From Methanofollis sp. (GTDB lineage Archaea > Halobacteriota > Methanomicrobia > Methanomicrobiales > Methanofollaceae), in NCBI GenBank assembly GCA_028696365.1, contig JAQVHG010000092.1, positions 1-8,324 on the forward strand: a stretch of 8,324 nt of DNA, written 5' to 3'. This document shows, one piece after another, positions 1 to 5,717 of this stretch. Positions within the stretch are counted from its first letter, which is position 1. Each line of letters opens with the position of its first letter. The notes under the pieces are model-generated. The model worked only from the letters and a program-made list of their open reading frames with translations. It was not told the origin of the DNA and ran no database searches. Position numbers and translations under genes: made by a program.

Positions 1-1
1 G

Positions 2-301
2 CAGGTCGCCTTCGCCCGCCTCGGTCTCTCCCTCGTGAAGGCGGCGGTGGTCTCCGCCCATGGCAAGGACCACGCGGCGGCGGTGAGAGAGACGGCAGAG
101 GCGATCGGCCGGGGCCGGATCGTCTTCCTCATCGCCGACCCTGAGTTCTCGGTCCAGGCCCTTGCGGCGGCCCTTCCCGGAGAGACTGGGCTTGCCGTCT
201 GCGAGGACCTCGGCTACCCGGAGGAGCGGATCGCCCGCGGGACCGCGGCTGAACCCCCGATACCGGTGTCAGGACTCTTTGTGGTCGTTGTCGGGTGCTG
301 A
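2..301 (+). CDS. cbiE: Cobalt-precorrin-7 (C5)-methyltransferase CbiE, C-terminal part
   Basis: The gene enters from the left edge; the 99 C-terminal codons are visible, reading QVAFARLGLSLVKAAVVSAHG at the start. CbiE is a SAM-dependent tetrapyrrole methylase that methylates C5 of the corrin ring in the anaerobic (early cobalt insertion) cobalamin pathway, in the cytoplasm. The family signatures seen are the (S)xQxAFARLGL and VVSAHG segment, followed by a C-terminal half with NLGYP-like 'EDLGYPEERI' (about residues 65-74 of the fragment) and the closing strand 'GLFVVVVGC'. The start codon and the SAM-binding N-terminal half lie outside the window, so completeness cannot be judged. A GTG at 35 is in frame but is internal, because the family match continues upstream of it. 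CbiE can be fused to or adjacent to CbiT; nothing downstream here continues the pathway. The assignment comes from remembered family motifs and is fairly secure. Confidence 0.82.
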   Translation, partial: QVAFARLGLSLVKAAVVSAHGKDHAAAVRETAEAIGRGRIVFLIADPEFSVQALAAALPGETGLAVCEDLGYPEERIARGTAAEPPIPVSGLFVVVVGC

Positions 302-305
302 AGAT

Positions 306-352
306 CTCTCGGCGAGAGGAGAGGGACATTCCTCTCATCTGTCGTGTTTTTT
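306..352 (+). terminator. Possible terminator after cbiE
   Basis: Just past the cbiE stop there are two alternative hairpins, CTCTC/GAGAG (306-318) and GAGAGGA/TCCTCTC (314-336). They are followed by a run of six T at 347-352. Archaeal RNA polymerase stops mainly at T-tracts, so this is the likely 3' end of the cbiE transcript. It is a sequence-only call. Confidence 0.4.
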
Positions 353-454
353 CTATAGAGCATATCCCAAAAGTATCCCGGACATGAATCTTCGTCTGGA
401 TCAAAACCTTTCATTCCAGAAATTCTGAGCGCAGATCTTCCGCCGGGTGGCTGG

Positions 455-600
455 ATGCCTCGCAAGTCCCCCCACAGAAGAGAGGGGGGATGACGGTAAT
501 CCCCTCTTCTGCATCATCACATGCGCCATCCCGCCCCTATCGCAATCACGGGGGTCCGGGGGGCAGCGCCCCCGGTACGGTGGTGTGGGAAGGCAGACTG
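455..600 (-). repeat. Degenerate inverted copy of the GC-rich repeat
   Basis: Read on the minus strand, this aligns over more than 100 bases with the complete copies at 5266 and 7918. Shared in order are CTGCCTTCCCAC, a hairpin CCGGGGGC-GCT-GCCCCCCGG (plus strand 556-575), GGACCCCCG, a GATAGNGNCNGGANGGC core (plus strand about 521-545) and GGGGATTNCCGTC. Its distal part forms another strong hairpin at 475-511 (CAGAAGA/TCTTCTG with GGGGA/TCCCC above it). The terminal inverted repeats are not recognisable, so this is an old or truncated copy. Boundaries are approximate. Confidence 0.6.
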
Positions 601-639
601 ACCGACGTGCCGCCCCACATATAGACTAAAGAATGTTCT

Positions 640-735
640 CCTGCTTTCTTTCGCCGGGGGGAGACCCCCCTGAATCCCCCAGATAGAGGTCGGGCGGCAG
701 AACACCCGGTGAAAAGAGAGAAGAAGGTGATGCAT
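640..735 (+). repeat. Fragment of the GC-rich repeat, plus orientation
   Basis: The block 648-703 follows the same order as the complete copies. It has GCCGGGGGG followed by CCCCCC, a C-rich stretch, AGATAGAGGTCGGGCGGCAGAA (compare AGATAGAGACAGGAAGGCAG at 5365), and then AAGGNGATGC. It lies head to head with the inverted copy ending near 600. The match is shorter and weaker than that of the other copies, and the ends are estimates. Confidence 0.5.
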
Positions 736-1147
736 GGATGTTCACGCTATGAAGAGATGAGAGTGTGACACCATCATCTTTCTTTATTTTTGGAGAAGTC
801 AGGAGGGTTTTGGGATGACCTCATACACAAATTCCAGTGTTGCGAGGTAGAGTGGTGGGGACTGTCATGACTCGGGTGGAGATCTCGATACATATACCTT
901 TATTTCAGGATCGGGGCCATATTATAGGGGCTGAATCTAGGTCTTTTGTGATCTCTCAAAAATGGAGGTCTTTCATAAAATGCCTGGAAATGCTGTAGAT
1001 ATCCTGTCACCTCTAGTGACCGATATTACCAGTAGAGATGTTTACCCTATCTTCCCGCCGTCTGCTCCTCCACGGGCCGTGAGTCTCACTGGAAATCGGT
1101 GCGATTTTTCATAAGTATATCTGCGGGTTCTGGGTGATTGCTCCTCA

Positions 1148-1339
1148 TATAGGCCAGGATGCCCCTCTTTGGCGGGGGGCGTGCCGCACCCTGACCCTCC
1201 CACATCCAGGGTAGGGCCAGGGACAGCACCCCTCTTTTCATTCATGGTCATCCATTTTGCCTTCGAAGTCCTATCTTCGTCCCGTAAGGTCGGGGGCACG
1301 CCTCCCGGCACGGGGATGGATATGGATTTCTACAGGCAC
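1148..1339 (-). repeat. Repeat copy directly downstream of korB
   Basis: On the minus strand this begins with GCCTGTAGAAATCC, a shortened form of the GGCTCTGTAGAAA terminus, about 24 bases past the korB stop. It continues colinearly with the copy at 7918: GACCTTACGGGACGAAGATAG, then GAAGGCAAAATGGATGACCA, GAGGGGTGCTG, and finally GGTGCGGCACG followed by CCGCC and AAAGAGGGGCATCCTGG. The first hairpin region of the complete copies is missing, which explains its shorter length. The far end is degenerate and carries no clear inverted terminus. The colinear match over about 150 bases makes membership in the family secure, but the limits are approximate. Confidence 0.65.
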
Positions 1340-1362
1340 CTTCTCTTCTTCATCCACACCCT

Positions 1363-2205
1363 CTATCTCCTCTCCTCAAGCACCCCCCTGATCACCTCCT
1401 GTCGGCGGTGGTCTGGCACCCGTCCCATCGCTGGCCAAGTCTCGTGATCGCGTTCAGACTCATAGAAGACCCCGAGGGCGATGGGGGCGTCGTCCGAGTA
1501 GTCCCACTCCCGCGCCCGCGCCAGTGCGGCGGTCAGGTCGGCGGTGTCGTGGCCCTCGAGTTCGTAGACCTGGTCGTGATAGGTGCCGGTGAGGTTGTTA
1601 TAGGTGGCGCAGATCTGGAGCACCTCCACAAAGGAGAACCCCTGGTGGAGGATCGCCCGACGCAGCACCTCTCTGAGGTGGTCGAGGCGTCGAGTATAGG
1701 CCCTGGCCACAAAGGTCGCTCCTGAGGCGAGGGCCAGTTCGACCGGGTTGAAGGGACGTTCTTTCACACCTGCGGGGGTCGAGCGCCCCTTGAACCCGGT
1801 GTACGAAGTCGGGGTGTACTGCCCGGTGGTGAGGCCGTAGACCCGGTTGTCGTGGACGATGGCCGTGATGTCGGTGTTGCGCTTGGCCGCGAAGACGAGG
1901 TGGCCGAGCCCTTCGGCATAGGCGTCACCGTCGCCGGCGCAGGCCACCGCGGTGAGGTCCGGGTTGGCCAGTTTTATCCCGGTCGCCACTGGCAGGGTCC
2001 GGCCATGGATGGCATAGAAACTGTTGACTGCGAGGTAGTCGGCGATCTTTGCGTGGCACCCGATCCCTGAGACGAGCACAAACTCTTCTGGCCGCCGCCC
2101 CTCGTCTGCGACGAGACCGGAGAAAACGTCCTTGAGGGCGTGCTGCACTGCGAAGTTGCCGCATCCAGGGCACCAGGTGTTCTGCGCATCGGTGATCCAG
2201 GTCAT
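1363..2205 (-). CDS. korB: 2-oxoacid:ferredoxin oxidoreductase, beta (TPP) subunit
   Basis: 280 aa. This is the thiamine-diphosphate subunit of a 2-oxoacid:ferredoxin oxidoreductase, which oxidatively decarboxylates a 2-oxoacid to its acyl-CoA and passes electrons to ferredoxin in the cytoplasm. The protein shows WCPGCGN (residues 11-17) with Cys12 and Cys15, then Cys50 in SGIGCH and Cys199 in LQICATYNN. These are the four cysteines that bind the single [4Fe-4S] cluster in this family. The TPP/Mg motif GDGDAYAEGLGHLVFAAKRN (91-110) is followed by the DNRVYGLTTGQYTPTS segment. The length is normal for the two-subunit class. The ATG at 2205 overlaps the upstream gene's TGA (ATGA), and a strong SD, AAGGAGGTG, sits five bases before it (2211-2219). 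Translation is therefore coupled to the alpha subunit. The kor symbol (2-oxoglutarate) is the conventional label; the sequence alone does not exclude pyruvate or a broad 2-oxoacid specificity. Confidence 0.9.
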   Translation of the reverse strand: MTWITDAQNTWCPGCGNFAVQHALKDVFSGLVADEGRRPEEFVLVSGIGCHAKIADYLAVNSFYAIHGRTLPVATGIKLANPDLTAVACAGDGDAYAEGLGHLVFAAKRNTDITAIVHDNRVYGLTTGQYTPTSYTGFKGRSTPAGVKERPFNPVELALASGATFVARAYTRRLDHLREVLRRAILHQGFSFVEVLQICATYNNLTGTYHDQVYELEGHDTADLTAALARAREWDYSDDAPIALGVFYESERDHETWPAMGRVPDHRRQEVIRGVLEERR

Positions 2206-3857
2206 GCCCCCACCTCCTTCAGCCGCCGCTCCAGGTCTTCTATGAAGAAGGGCCGACCGTCATACTTTCCTACCATGGCGTCTACCCGGTGCCCCTCAGC
2301 CCTCACCAGGCGGGCGAGTTGCCCGTCCAGGTTCTCCTCGACGGCGATGACTTGTCCGGCCCCCTTGAGTGCCGCACTGAACTGTTCTGTCGGGAAGGGA
2401 GAGAGAACGACCGGCCTGACCACCCGGAGCCCTAAGTCCCTCGCCGCCTCGGTGCAGACCCCGGCAGTCGAGCCCCAGCAGAGGAGGGCGGTCTTGGCCG
2501 CAGGGTCACCGGTCGTCACGACCGAGGGGTATCCCATGAGCACCTCGGCCATCGCCTTCTCCTTCTCTTTCCGTTTCTTGGCCATCCTGGCGACGGTCGC
2601 CTGGTCTTCGACGGTGATCCCCCTCTCATCGTGGGTGTAGGAATTCACCTTCACGATTACTCCGGTCGTCCCTGGATCTGCGAGCGGCGAGACGCCGTCA
2701 GGGCCCGGGGCATAACGCCGGTAGTCGCCGTCCCCGTCCCAGCGCACCGACGGGAGCGGCGGCCTCCTTGGTGCGCCGTGGAAGGTGTACATTCCCTCGC
2801 CGAGATTTTTGTCGGTGAGCAGGACCGCCGGGGTCTGGAACCGCCAGGCAAGGTCGAGGAGCGCCCCGGTCCAGTACCATGCCTCCTCGAGCGTGGCCGG
2901 GGCGGCGACCGGGCGCGGGAACTCACCCTGCCCGGCCGAGAGCGCAAAGAGCAGGTCGCCCTGGCCAGAGTAGGTCGGGACCCCGGTGCTCGGGCCTGGC
3001 CGCTGAGCAAGGACGACCACCACCGGGAGTTCGGCCATCCCGGCCAGGGAGAACCCTTCGGTCATCAGGCAGAACCCCCCACCAGAGGTGCCGACCGCCA
3101 CCCGCCGCCCGGCGTACGCCGCACCCAGTGCCATCAGCATCACCGAGATCTCGTTTTCAGGGTGGACGACGCTCGTCCCGAACTCTTCCTGTCTGGCGGC
3201 CAGGAAGTGGAGGATGCTTGAAGAGGGCGTCATCGGGTAGGCGATATATCCCTCAAGCCCGGCCTCCACCAGACCGAGGGCGACGGCCTCGTTCCCAGTG
3301 AGCGCCGGGAGCACTGCCCCTCCTGCGGTAGGGGTCGGGAGAGGCCTGCCCATCTCGGCCGCCTCGTAACCGCGCTTGGCCACCTGGAGGTTCGCCTCCA
3401 CCGCTTTTGGCACCGCCCGGCGCAACACAGTCTCCACGGTCTCCCACGGGATCGCGCAGGTCTTGCAGAAGGCTCCGATCAGCCCCATGTTCCGTGTCAC
3501 CGCCGGCGCTCCCTCTTCTTTCACGATCTCGTCAAGGGGAAGCCCGGTCCCCTCCACGCCCCGCACCCTTCCGGTGTCGTAGATGACCCCGCCGCCGGCA
3601 CGGAGCCTTCCCTGGTGGCGGCGGACCGTCTCCTGGTCCAGGGCAAGGACCAGATCAAGTCCTTCCCGGTGGCAGTACGGTTGCTTGACCGCCCCTCTGA
3701 TCACCGCGAAGTTGTGTCCTCCTTTGATCAGAGACGGGTAGTCGTAGTACATCGCGGCCCGCAGTCCACAGCCTGCGATGAGCCGCACGACCACCGATCC
3801 TGCGATGTTGATCCCTTCACCTGCTTTTCCTCCGATGAGCACTGCGATCTCGTCCAT
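2202..3857 (-). CDS. korA: 2-oxoacid:ferredoxin oxidoreductase, fused gamma-alpha subunit
   Basis: 551 aa, partner of the beta subunit encoded directly downstream. Residues 1 to about 175 are the gamma domain, starting with a glycine-rich IGGKAGEGINIAG loop (8-20) and the YYDYPSLIKGGHNF segment (37-50). From about 185 the alpha domain follows. It has AYPMTPSSS (206-214), the counterpart of the YPITPSS substrate/CoA motif, then TSGGGFCLMTEG (257-268) and LAQRPGPSTGVPT (283-295). A C-terminal Rossmann-like region ends the protein (about 455-551). Gamma-alpha fusions of this order are known from Sulfolobus, Aeropyrum and haloarchaeal enzymes, which are usually somewhat longer. No delta (2x[4Fe-4S] ferredoxin) subunit is encoded nearby, which fits the two-subunit class. 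The ATG at 3857 has an SD-like GAGGGTGA four bases upstream and a TATA box about 39 bases upstream. Its stop overlaps the korB start. The exact substrate is not determined by sequence; 2-oxoglutarate, pyruvate or mixed are all possible. Confidence 0.9.
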   Translation of the reverse strand: MDEIAVLIGGKAGEGINIAGSVVVRLIAGCGLRAAMYYDYPSLIKGGHNFAVIRGAVKQPYCHREGLDLVLALDQETVRRHQGRLRAGGGVIYDTGRVRGVEGTGLPLDEIVKEEGAPAVTRNMGLIGAFCKTCAIPWETVETVLRRAVPKAVEANLQVAKRGYEAAEMGRPLPTPTAGGAVLPALTGNEAVALGLVEAGLEGYIAYPMTPSSSILHFLAARQEEFGTSVVHPENEISVMLMALGAAYAGRRVAVGTSGGGFCLMTEGFSLAGMAELPVVVVLAQRPGPSTGVPTYSGQGDLLFALSAGQGEFPRPVAAPATLEEAWYWTGALLDLAWRFQTPAVLLTDKNLGEGMYTFHGAPRRPPLPSVRWDGDGDYRRYAPGPDGVSPLADPGTTGVIVKVNSYTHDERGITVEDQATVARMAKKRKEKEKAMAEVLMGYPSVVTTGDPAAKTALLCWGSTAGVCTEAARDLGLRVVRPVVLSPFPTEQFSAALKGAGQVIAVEENLDGQLARLVRAEGHRVDAMVGKYDGRPFFIEDLERRLKEVGA

Positions 3858-3861
3858 CTTT

Positions 3862-3902
3862 CACCCTCGGCGGGAAGTGCACCAGGATCATGATATATCT
3901 TT
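3862..3902 (-). promoter_or_regulatory. Promoter and SD of the korAB operon
   Basis: On the minus strand, CAAAGATATATCATG contains a good archaeal TATA box (GATATATC, plus-strand 3892-3899) preceded by an A-rich BRE-like CAAA. Counting about 26 bases downstream puts the transcription start near 3870. That leaves a leader of roughly 13 bases containing the SD-like GAGGGTGA (about 3861-3868). The spacing is consistent with archaeal promoters; no operator is evident. Confidence 0.55.
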
Positions 3903-3961
3903 GCCGGACCATGGCACGGCACCACCAGAGACTCCAGATCTGGAGCATGTCCCAGAATTCT

Positions 3962-4035
3962 GGCTCTGTAGAAATCCTCAGGATGGCTAATTCTGGGGGG
4001 AGGCTTGCTTGCCTCCCATATAGAGGACACTCGTC
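3962..4035 (+). repeat. Left-end fragment of the repeat family with hairpin
   Basis: It starts with GGCTCTGTAGAAATCC, the best-preserved example of the family terminus (compare GGCTCTGTAGAACC at 5266). It then has a hairpin GGGAGGC/GCCTCCC at 3998-4017 and ATATAGAGGACA, corresponding to the AGATAGAGACA core. The rest of the element and its right terminus are not recognisable. Unlike three other elements, it does not sit behind a gene's 3' end but upstream of korA. Confidence 0.45.
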
Positions 4036-4164
4036 CCCCGGTGGAAGAGATGCATTTTGAATTCCTGGAAAGAGTGTCCCGAGTCATGGGTGCAGACTTC
4101 AGAGAATTCTGGCCATTTAAAATCCCTCACTAATTCTTGGTGTGACCATGACTCAATCGCCTTC

Positions 4165-4210
4165 CCGCATGTTTGCACCGGGGCTCTCTCGAAGATCAAA
4201 GATCTTCTCA
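4165..4210 (+). repeat. GATC-rich repeat, copy 1
   Basis: CACCGGGGCTCTCTCGAAGA followed by TCAAAGATCTTCT closely matches CACGCTGGGGGCACTCTCGA followed by AGATCATAGATC at 5211-5243, including a CCTTCC-rich stretch before it in both places. The copy ends in the palindrome-like AAAGATCTTC. It is a separate, shorter shared block rather than part of the core of the large repeat. Confidence 0.45.
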
Positions 4211-4631
4211 AGGTCGTTATTGCTCGCATCCCTCTGATTTCCAGGATGAAGATAGGGCGGGAAAGGCACAACCAATGTTCTTGAAGAGGATTATGCGGAC
4301 TTTGACTAGTCGTGTGGCGGGATGGTGAGTATGGGGGGGGAGGTGGTGGATGTATGGGTGCGCAATGGAAGAGGTGACGACCTCTCACCTATCATCCTTC
4401 TCTCTCCTTCAAAGGGAGAGAGTAAGTTTTGGGATGGTTTCATGATCAGGGTTTTTGCCAGAAAACAGGCGGCGAGAGTCATTAGAATTAGACCACTATA
4501 CTTCACGTCTACACGTGTCGTGTAAAATTTCTCTAAAGCGGGTGATGCTTCTCATGAAGCCCCATCCTCTGTCATGTGCAGGCGAGGGAAACCACAACAC
4601 TCAAATAGAGTAACTCCGCACAGACGAGGGT

Positions 4632-5126
4632 ATGAAAAATGTATTGTTCATCCTTGCTCTTGGAGTTGTGGCCGTTGCGACGGTCTTTGCGGGATGCACG
4701 GACACATCGCCCGAGGCGACCCCAACCCCGACGCCGACTGAGGCCACGACGGCGGTCCCAACCGAGACCACGCCTGTTCTGTCCATCCAGCCAGAACCGA
4801 CCGACGAGATGCCAGACAACTATCTGGTCCGGGCCTCTGCCCAGAAAGATCCGATCTATAACACAATCACTGTCACCTTTGATGGCGGTAAGGGCCAGAT
4901 GAATCTGAAGGAACTCACGGCAACGGTCATCAGTTCAGACAACGAGACCGAGACAAAAAGCATGACCAAACCATCAGGGAAGTCAATCGCAACTGGATCG
5001 ACCTTAGAGTTCAACGGGACTGCAGGGAAGGACAGGATCCAGGTCTGGGTTACCATGGACCGTCCGCTCGGTGCCGATGGGGAAACCGAGTTCAAGATCT
5101 ACGACTCGGTCCTTCCCATTGATTGA
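4632..5126 (+). CDS. Predicted secreted lipoprotein with Thr/Pro linker
   Basis: 164 aa, function unknown. The N-terminus has Lys2, a hydrophobic stretch (residues 4-20, VLFILALGVVAVATVFA) and a lipobox FAGC with the presumed lipid-modified Cys22. Residues 24-58 form a low-complexity Thr/Pro/Glu spacer (PTPTPTEATT), typical of methanogen surface lipoproteins that reach through the S-layer. Residues 62-163 look like one small beta-rich domain (NTITVTFDGGKGQMNLKEL ... RIQVWVTM ... EFKIYDS). In outline it is similar to the periplasmic-side domains of archaeal pilin-like and lipoprotein families, but I cannot name a family. GAGGG sits only one base from the ATG, too close for a normal SD, so the mRNA may be leaderless or have a very short leader. 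A weak AAATA box at 4603-4607 is about 27 bases upstream. The ATG is preferred because it gives a complete signal peptide. Confidence 0.8.
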   Translation: MKNVLFILALGVVAVATVFAGCTDTSPEATPTPTPTEATTAVPTETTPVLSIQPEPTDEMPDNYLVRASAQKDPIYNTITVTFDGGKGQMNLKELTATVISSDNETETKSMTKPSGKSIATGSTLEFNGTAGKDRIQVWVTMDRPLGADGETEFKIYDSVLPID

Positions 5127-5127
5127 C

Positions 5128-5146
5128 CCTTTTCGCTCCTCTTTTT
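5128..5146 (+). terminator. T-rich terminator after the lipoprotein gene
   Basis: Immediately behind the stop come two T-runs, CCCTTTT and CTCTTTTTG, with C/T-rich sequence between them. Such oligo-T tracts without a strict hairpin are the usual archaeal termination signal. A repeat terminus begins directly after it at 5149. Confidence 0.55.
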
Positions 5147-5148
5147 GT

Positions 5149-5208
5149 GCTCTGTAGAACACTACCTCTTCTGTGGGAGGTGATATATCAGCCACCTTCC
5201 TTCCATTG
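5149..5208 (+). repeat. Left-end fragment of the repeat family
   Basis: GCTCTGTAGAACACTACCTC, then TTCTGTGGGAGGTGATAT and CACCTTCCTTCC, align with the first 58 bases of the complete copy that starts at 5266. This includes the first small hairpin (ACCTC/GAGGT here). It begins 22 bases after the lipoprotein stop codon. The rest of the element is absent, replaced by the GATC-rich block and then by the complete copy. Confidence 0.55.
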
Positions 5209-5210
5209 AA

Positions 5211-5264
5211 TCACGCTGGGGGCACTCTCGAAGATCATAGATCCACGGAAGATCGAAGATCTTC
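5211..5264 (+). repeat. GATC-rich repeat, copy 2
   Basis: The block contains the heptamer GAAGATC three times (5230, 5248 and 5255) plus ATAGATC. It ends in the perfect palindrome GAAGATCTTC (5255-5264), directly abutting the terminus of the complete repeat element at 5266. Its first half matches the copy at 4165-4210. Confidence 0.45.
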
Positions 5265-5265
5265 T

Positions 5266-5497
5266 GGCTCTGTAGAACCTCTCACCTCTTGTGTGGGTGA
5301 GACGTGTGTCCCCCGCCTTCCCACCTTTTCGGCCGGGGGCGTTGCCCCCGGACCCCCGGGAGCAAGATAGAGACAGGAAGGCAGAATAGATAACTATGAC
5401 GAAGGGGATGCCGTCCTCGACTTATCGTGTCGCGGGGGGCCCGGGGGGCGGCAAGCCCCCCGACAGAGAGATTCATCGAGAGGATCTCTACAAAGCC
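5266..5497 (+). mobile_element. MITE-like element, complete copy 1 (232 bp)
   Basis: The left end GGCTCTGTAGAACC and the right end CTCTACAAAGCC form an imperfect terminal inverted repeat (10 of the first 11 positions pair). Three hairpins lie between them: CTCACC/GGTGAG (5281-5301), CCGGGGGC-GTT-GCCCCCGG (5333-5351) and CGGGGGGC/GCCCCCCG (5442-5462). The core AGCAAGATAGAGACAGGAAG (5361-5380) is the best conserved segment of the family. The element aligns along its whole length with the copy at 7918-8150, and the lengths differ by one base. It encodes no transposase. No clear target-site duplication is visible at its edges. A non-autonomous transposon is the simplest reading; a structured 3'-UTR element is the alternative. 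Confidence 0.65.
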
Positions 5498-5543
5498 AAT
5501 ATTATCTCATGTTCACTCCGCTCGCACCCCGTAAAAGATAGGG

Positions 5544-5717
5544 GTGAGAGAGGGGTTCAAGTCACTATGGCGAAAGGCCCGTCTGTTCGGCGCGCCCTTC
5601 ATGCCAGGTGAATCTTCATACCTCGCCGCCCTCCAGGACGACCGTGCAGTCTATTTTGGGGATGCGTACGGCGCATGCCTGACTGCACTACTCTGTCTTA
5701 CTGAGTTTCTTTTTTGA
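5544..5717 (+). CDS. Doubtful small ORF, 57 codons
   Basis: A GTG-initiated frame reading VREGFKSLWRKARLFGAPFM, with an internal ATG at 5601, runs to TGA at 5715 and overlaps the 3' end of arfC on the other strand by 20 bases. The second half (AALQDDRAVYFGDAYGACLT and on) has a protein-like composition and could be a remnant of a larger gene. I recognise no family, there is no SD, and the reading coincides with an inverted repeat (5644-5688), so it may be chance. The first part directly follows the repeat element. Confidence 0.15.
   Translation: MREGFKSLWRKARLFGAPFMPGESSYLAALQDDRAVYFGDAYGACLTALLCLTEFLF
5644..5688. repeat. Long interrupted inverted repeat beside arfC 3' end
   Basis: GTGCAGTC (5644-5651) pairs perfectly with GACTGCAC (5681-5688). 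Inside it ATGCG (5662-5666) pairs with CGCAT (5672-5676) around a 5-base loop. The structure lies 10 bases beyond the arfC stop codon and could fold at the 3' end of its transcript. There is no T-tract on the minus strand after it, so a role as terminator is only possible. Confidence 0.5.

Larger units (their letters stand above)
302..1362. other. Gene-free stretch of about 1.06 kb with degenerate repeat copies
   Basis: No convincing coding region was found between the cbiE stop and the korB stop on the other strand. The short open frames have no ribosome site, no recognisable domain and a composition following the GC-rich repeats. The stretch contains three copies of the window-wide repeat (about 455-600 minus, 640-735 plus, 1148-1339 minus), annotated separately. 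Positions 736-1147 are less GC-rich and hold nothing I can name. They do contain a small hairpin AAATCG/CGATTT at 1093-1107 followed by T residues. cbiE and korB converge on this gap, so no gene promoter is required in it. Confidence 0.7.
3903..4631. other. Intergenic stretch with repeat fragments
   Basis: This gap separates the divergent korAB and lipoprotein genes. The open frames here, including one at 4057-4284, lack an SD, a recognisable domain and coding-like composition, and I do not call them. It contains a repeat terminus with hairpin (3962-4035), a GATC-rich repeat shared with 5200-5264, a tight hairpin at 4400-4422 (CTCTCTCC/GGGAGAGAG, about 10 bp with a 3-base loop) and a small hairpin GCTTC/GAAGC at 4547-4560. 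TCGTGTGGCGGG at 4308-4319 also recurs in the repeat copy at 7918 and may be a leftover of another copy. Confidence 0.6.
5127..5697. other. Gap between lipoprotein gene and arfC, filled with repeats
   Basis: Most of this 571-base gap is repeat: a left-end fragment (5149-5208), a GATC-rich block (5209-5264) and a complete 232-bp element (5266-5497). The remaining 5498-5697 holds a doubtful 57-codon open frame on the plus strand and a long imperfect inverted repeat (5644-5688), both listed separately. The two flanking genes converge here, so no gene promoter is expected. Confidence 0.6.

Noticed and set aside
1093..1107. Hairpin AAATCG/CGATTT followed by T residues as a terminator
   Set aside because: It is far from any plus-strand gene end (cbiE ends at 301) and the stem is only six pairs; a weak coincidence.
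302..1362. tRNA or other structured RNA gene in the large gap
   Set aside because: No T-loop or cloverleaf pattern was seen; the strong hairpins are those of the repeat copies.
1408..1725. Open frame of 105 codons opposite to korB
   Set aside because: It lies wholly antisense to a conserved subunit with intact cysteines and TPP motif.
2631..3301. Long open frames opposite to korA
   Set aside because: They are antisense by-products of GC-rich codon use in korA, which has full family motifs.
4057..4284. Open frame of 75 codons in the gap upstream of the lipoprotein gene
   Set aside because: No SD, no recognisable motif, and it runs through the GATC-rich repeat block; the peptide composition looks random.
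5396..5611. Open frame of 71 codons starting inside the complete repeat
   Set aside because: Its first half is the repeat's G/C hairpin sequence and the rest has no domain; not conserved in the second copy's frame.
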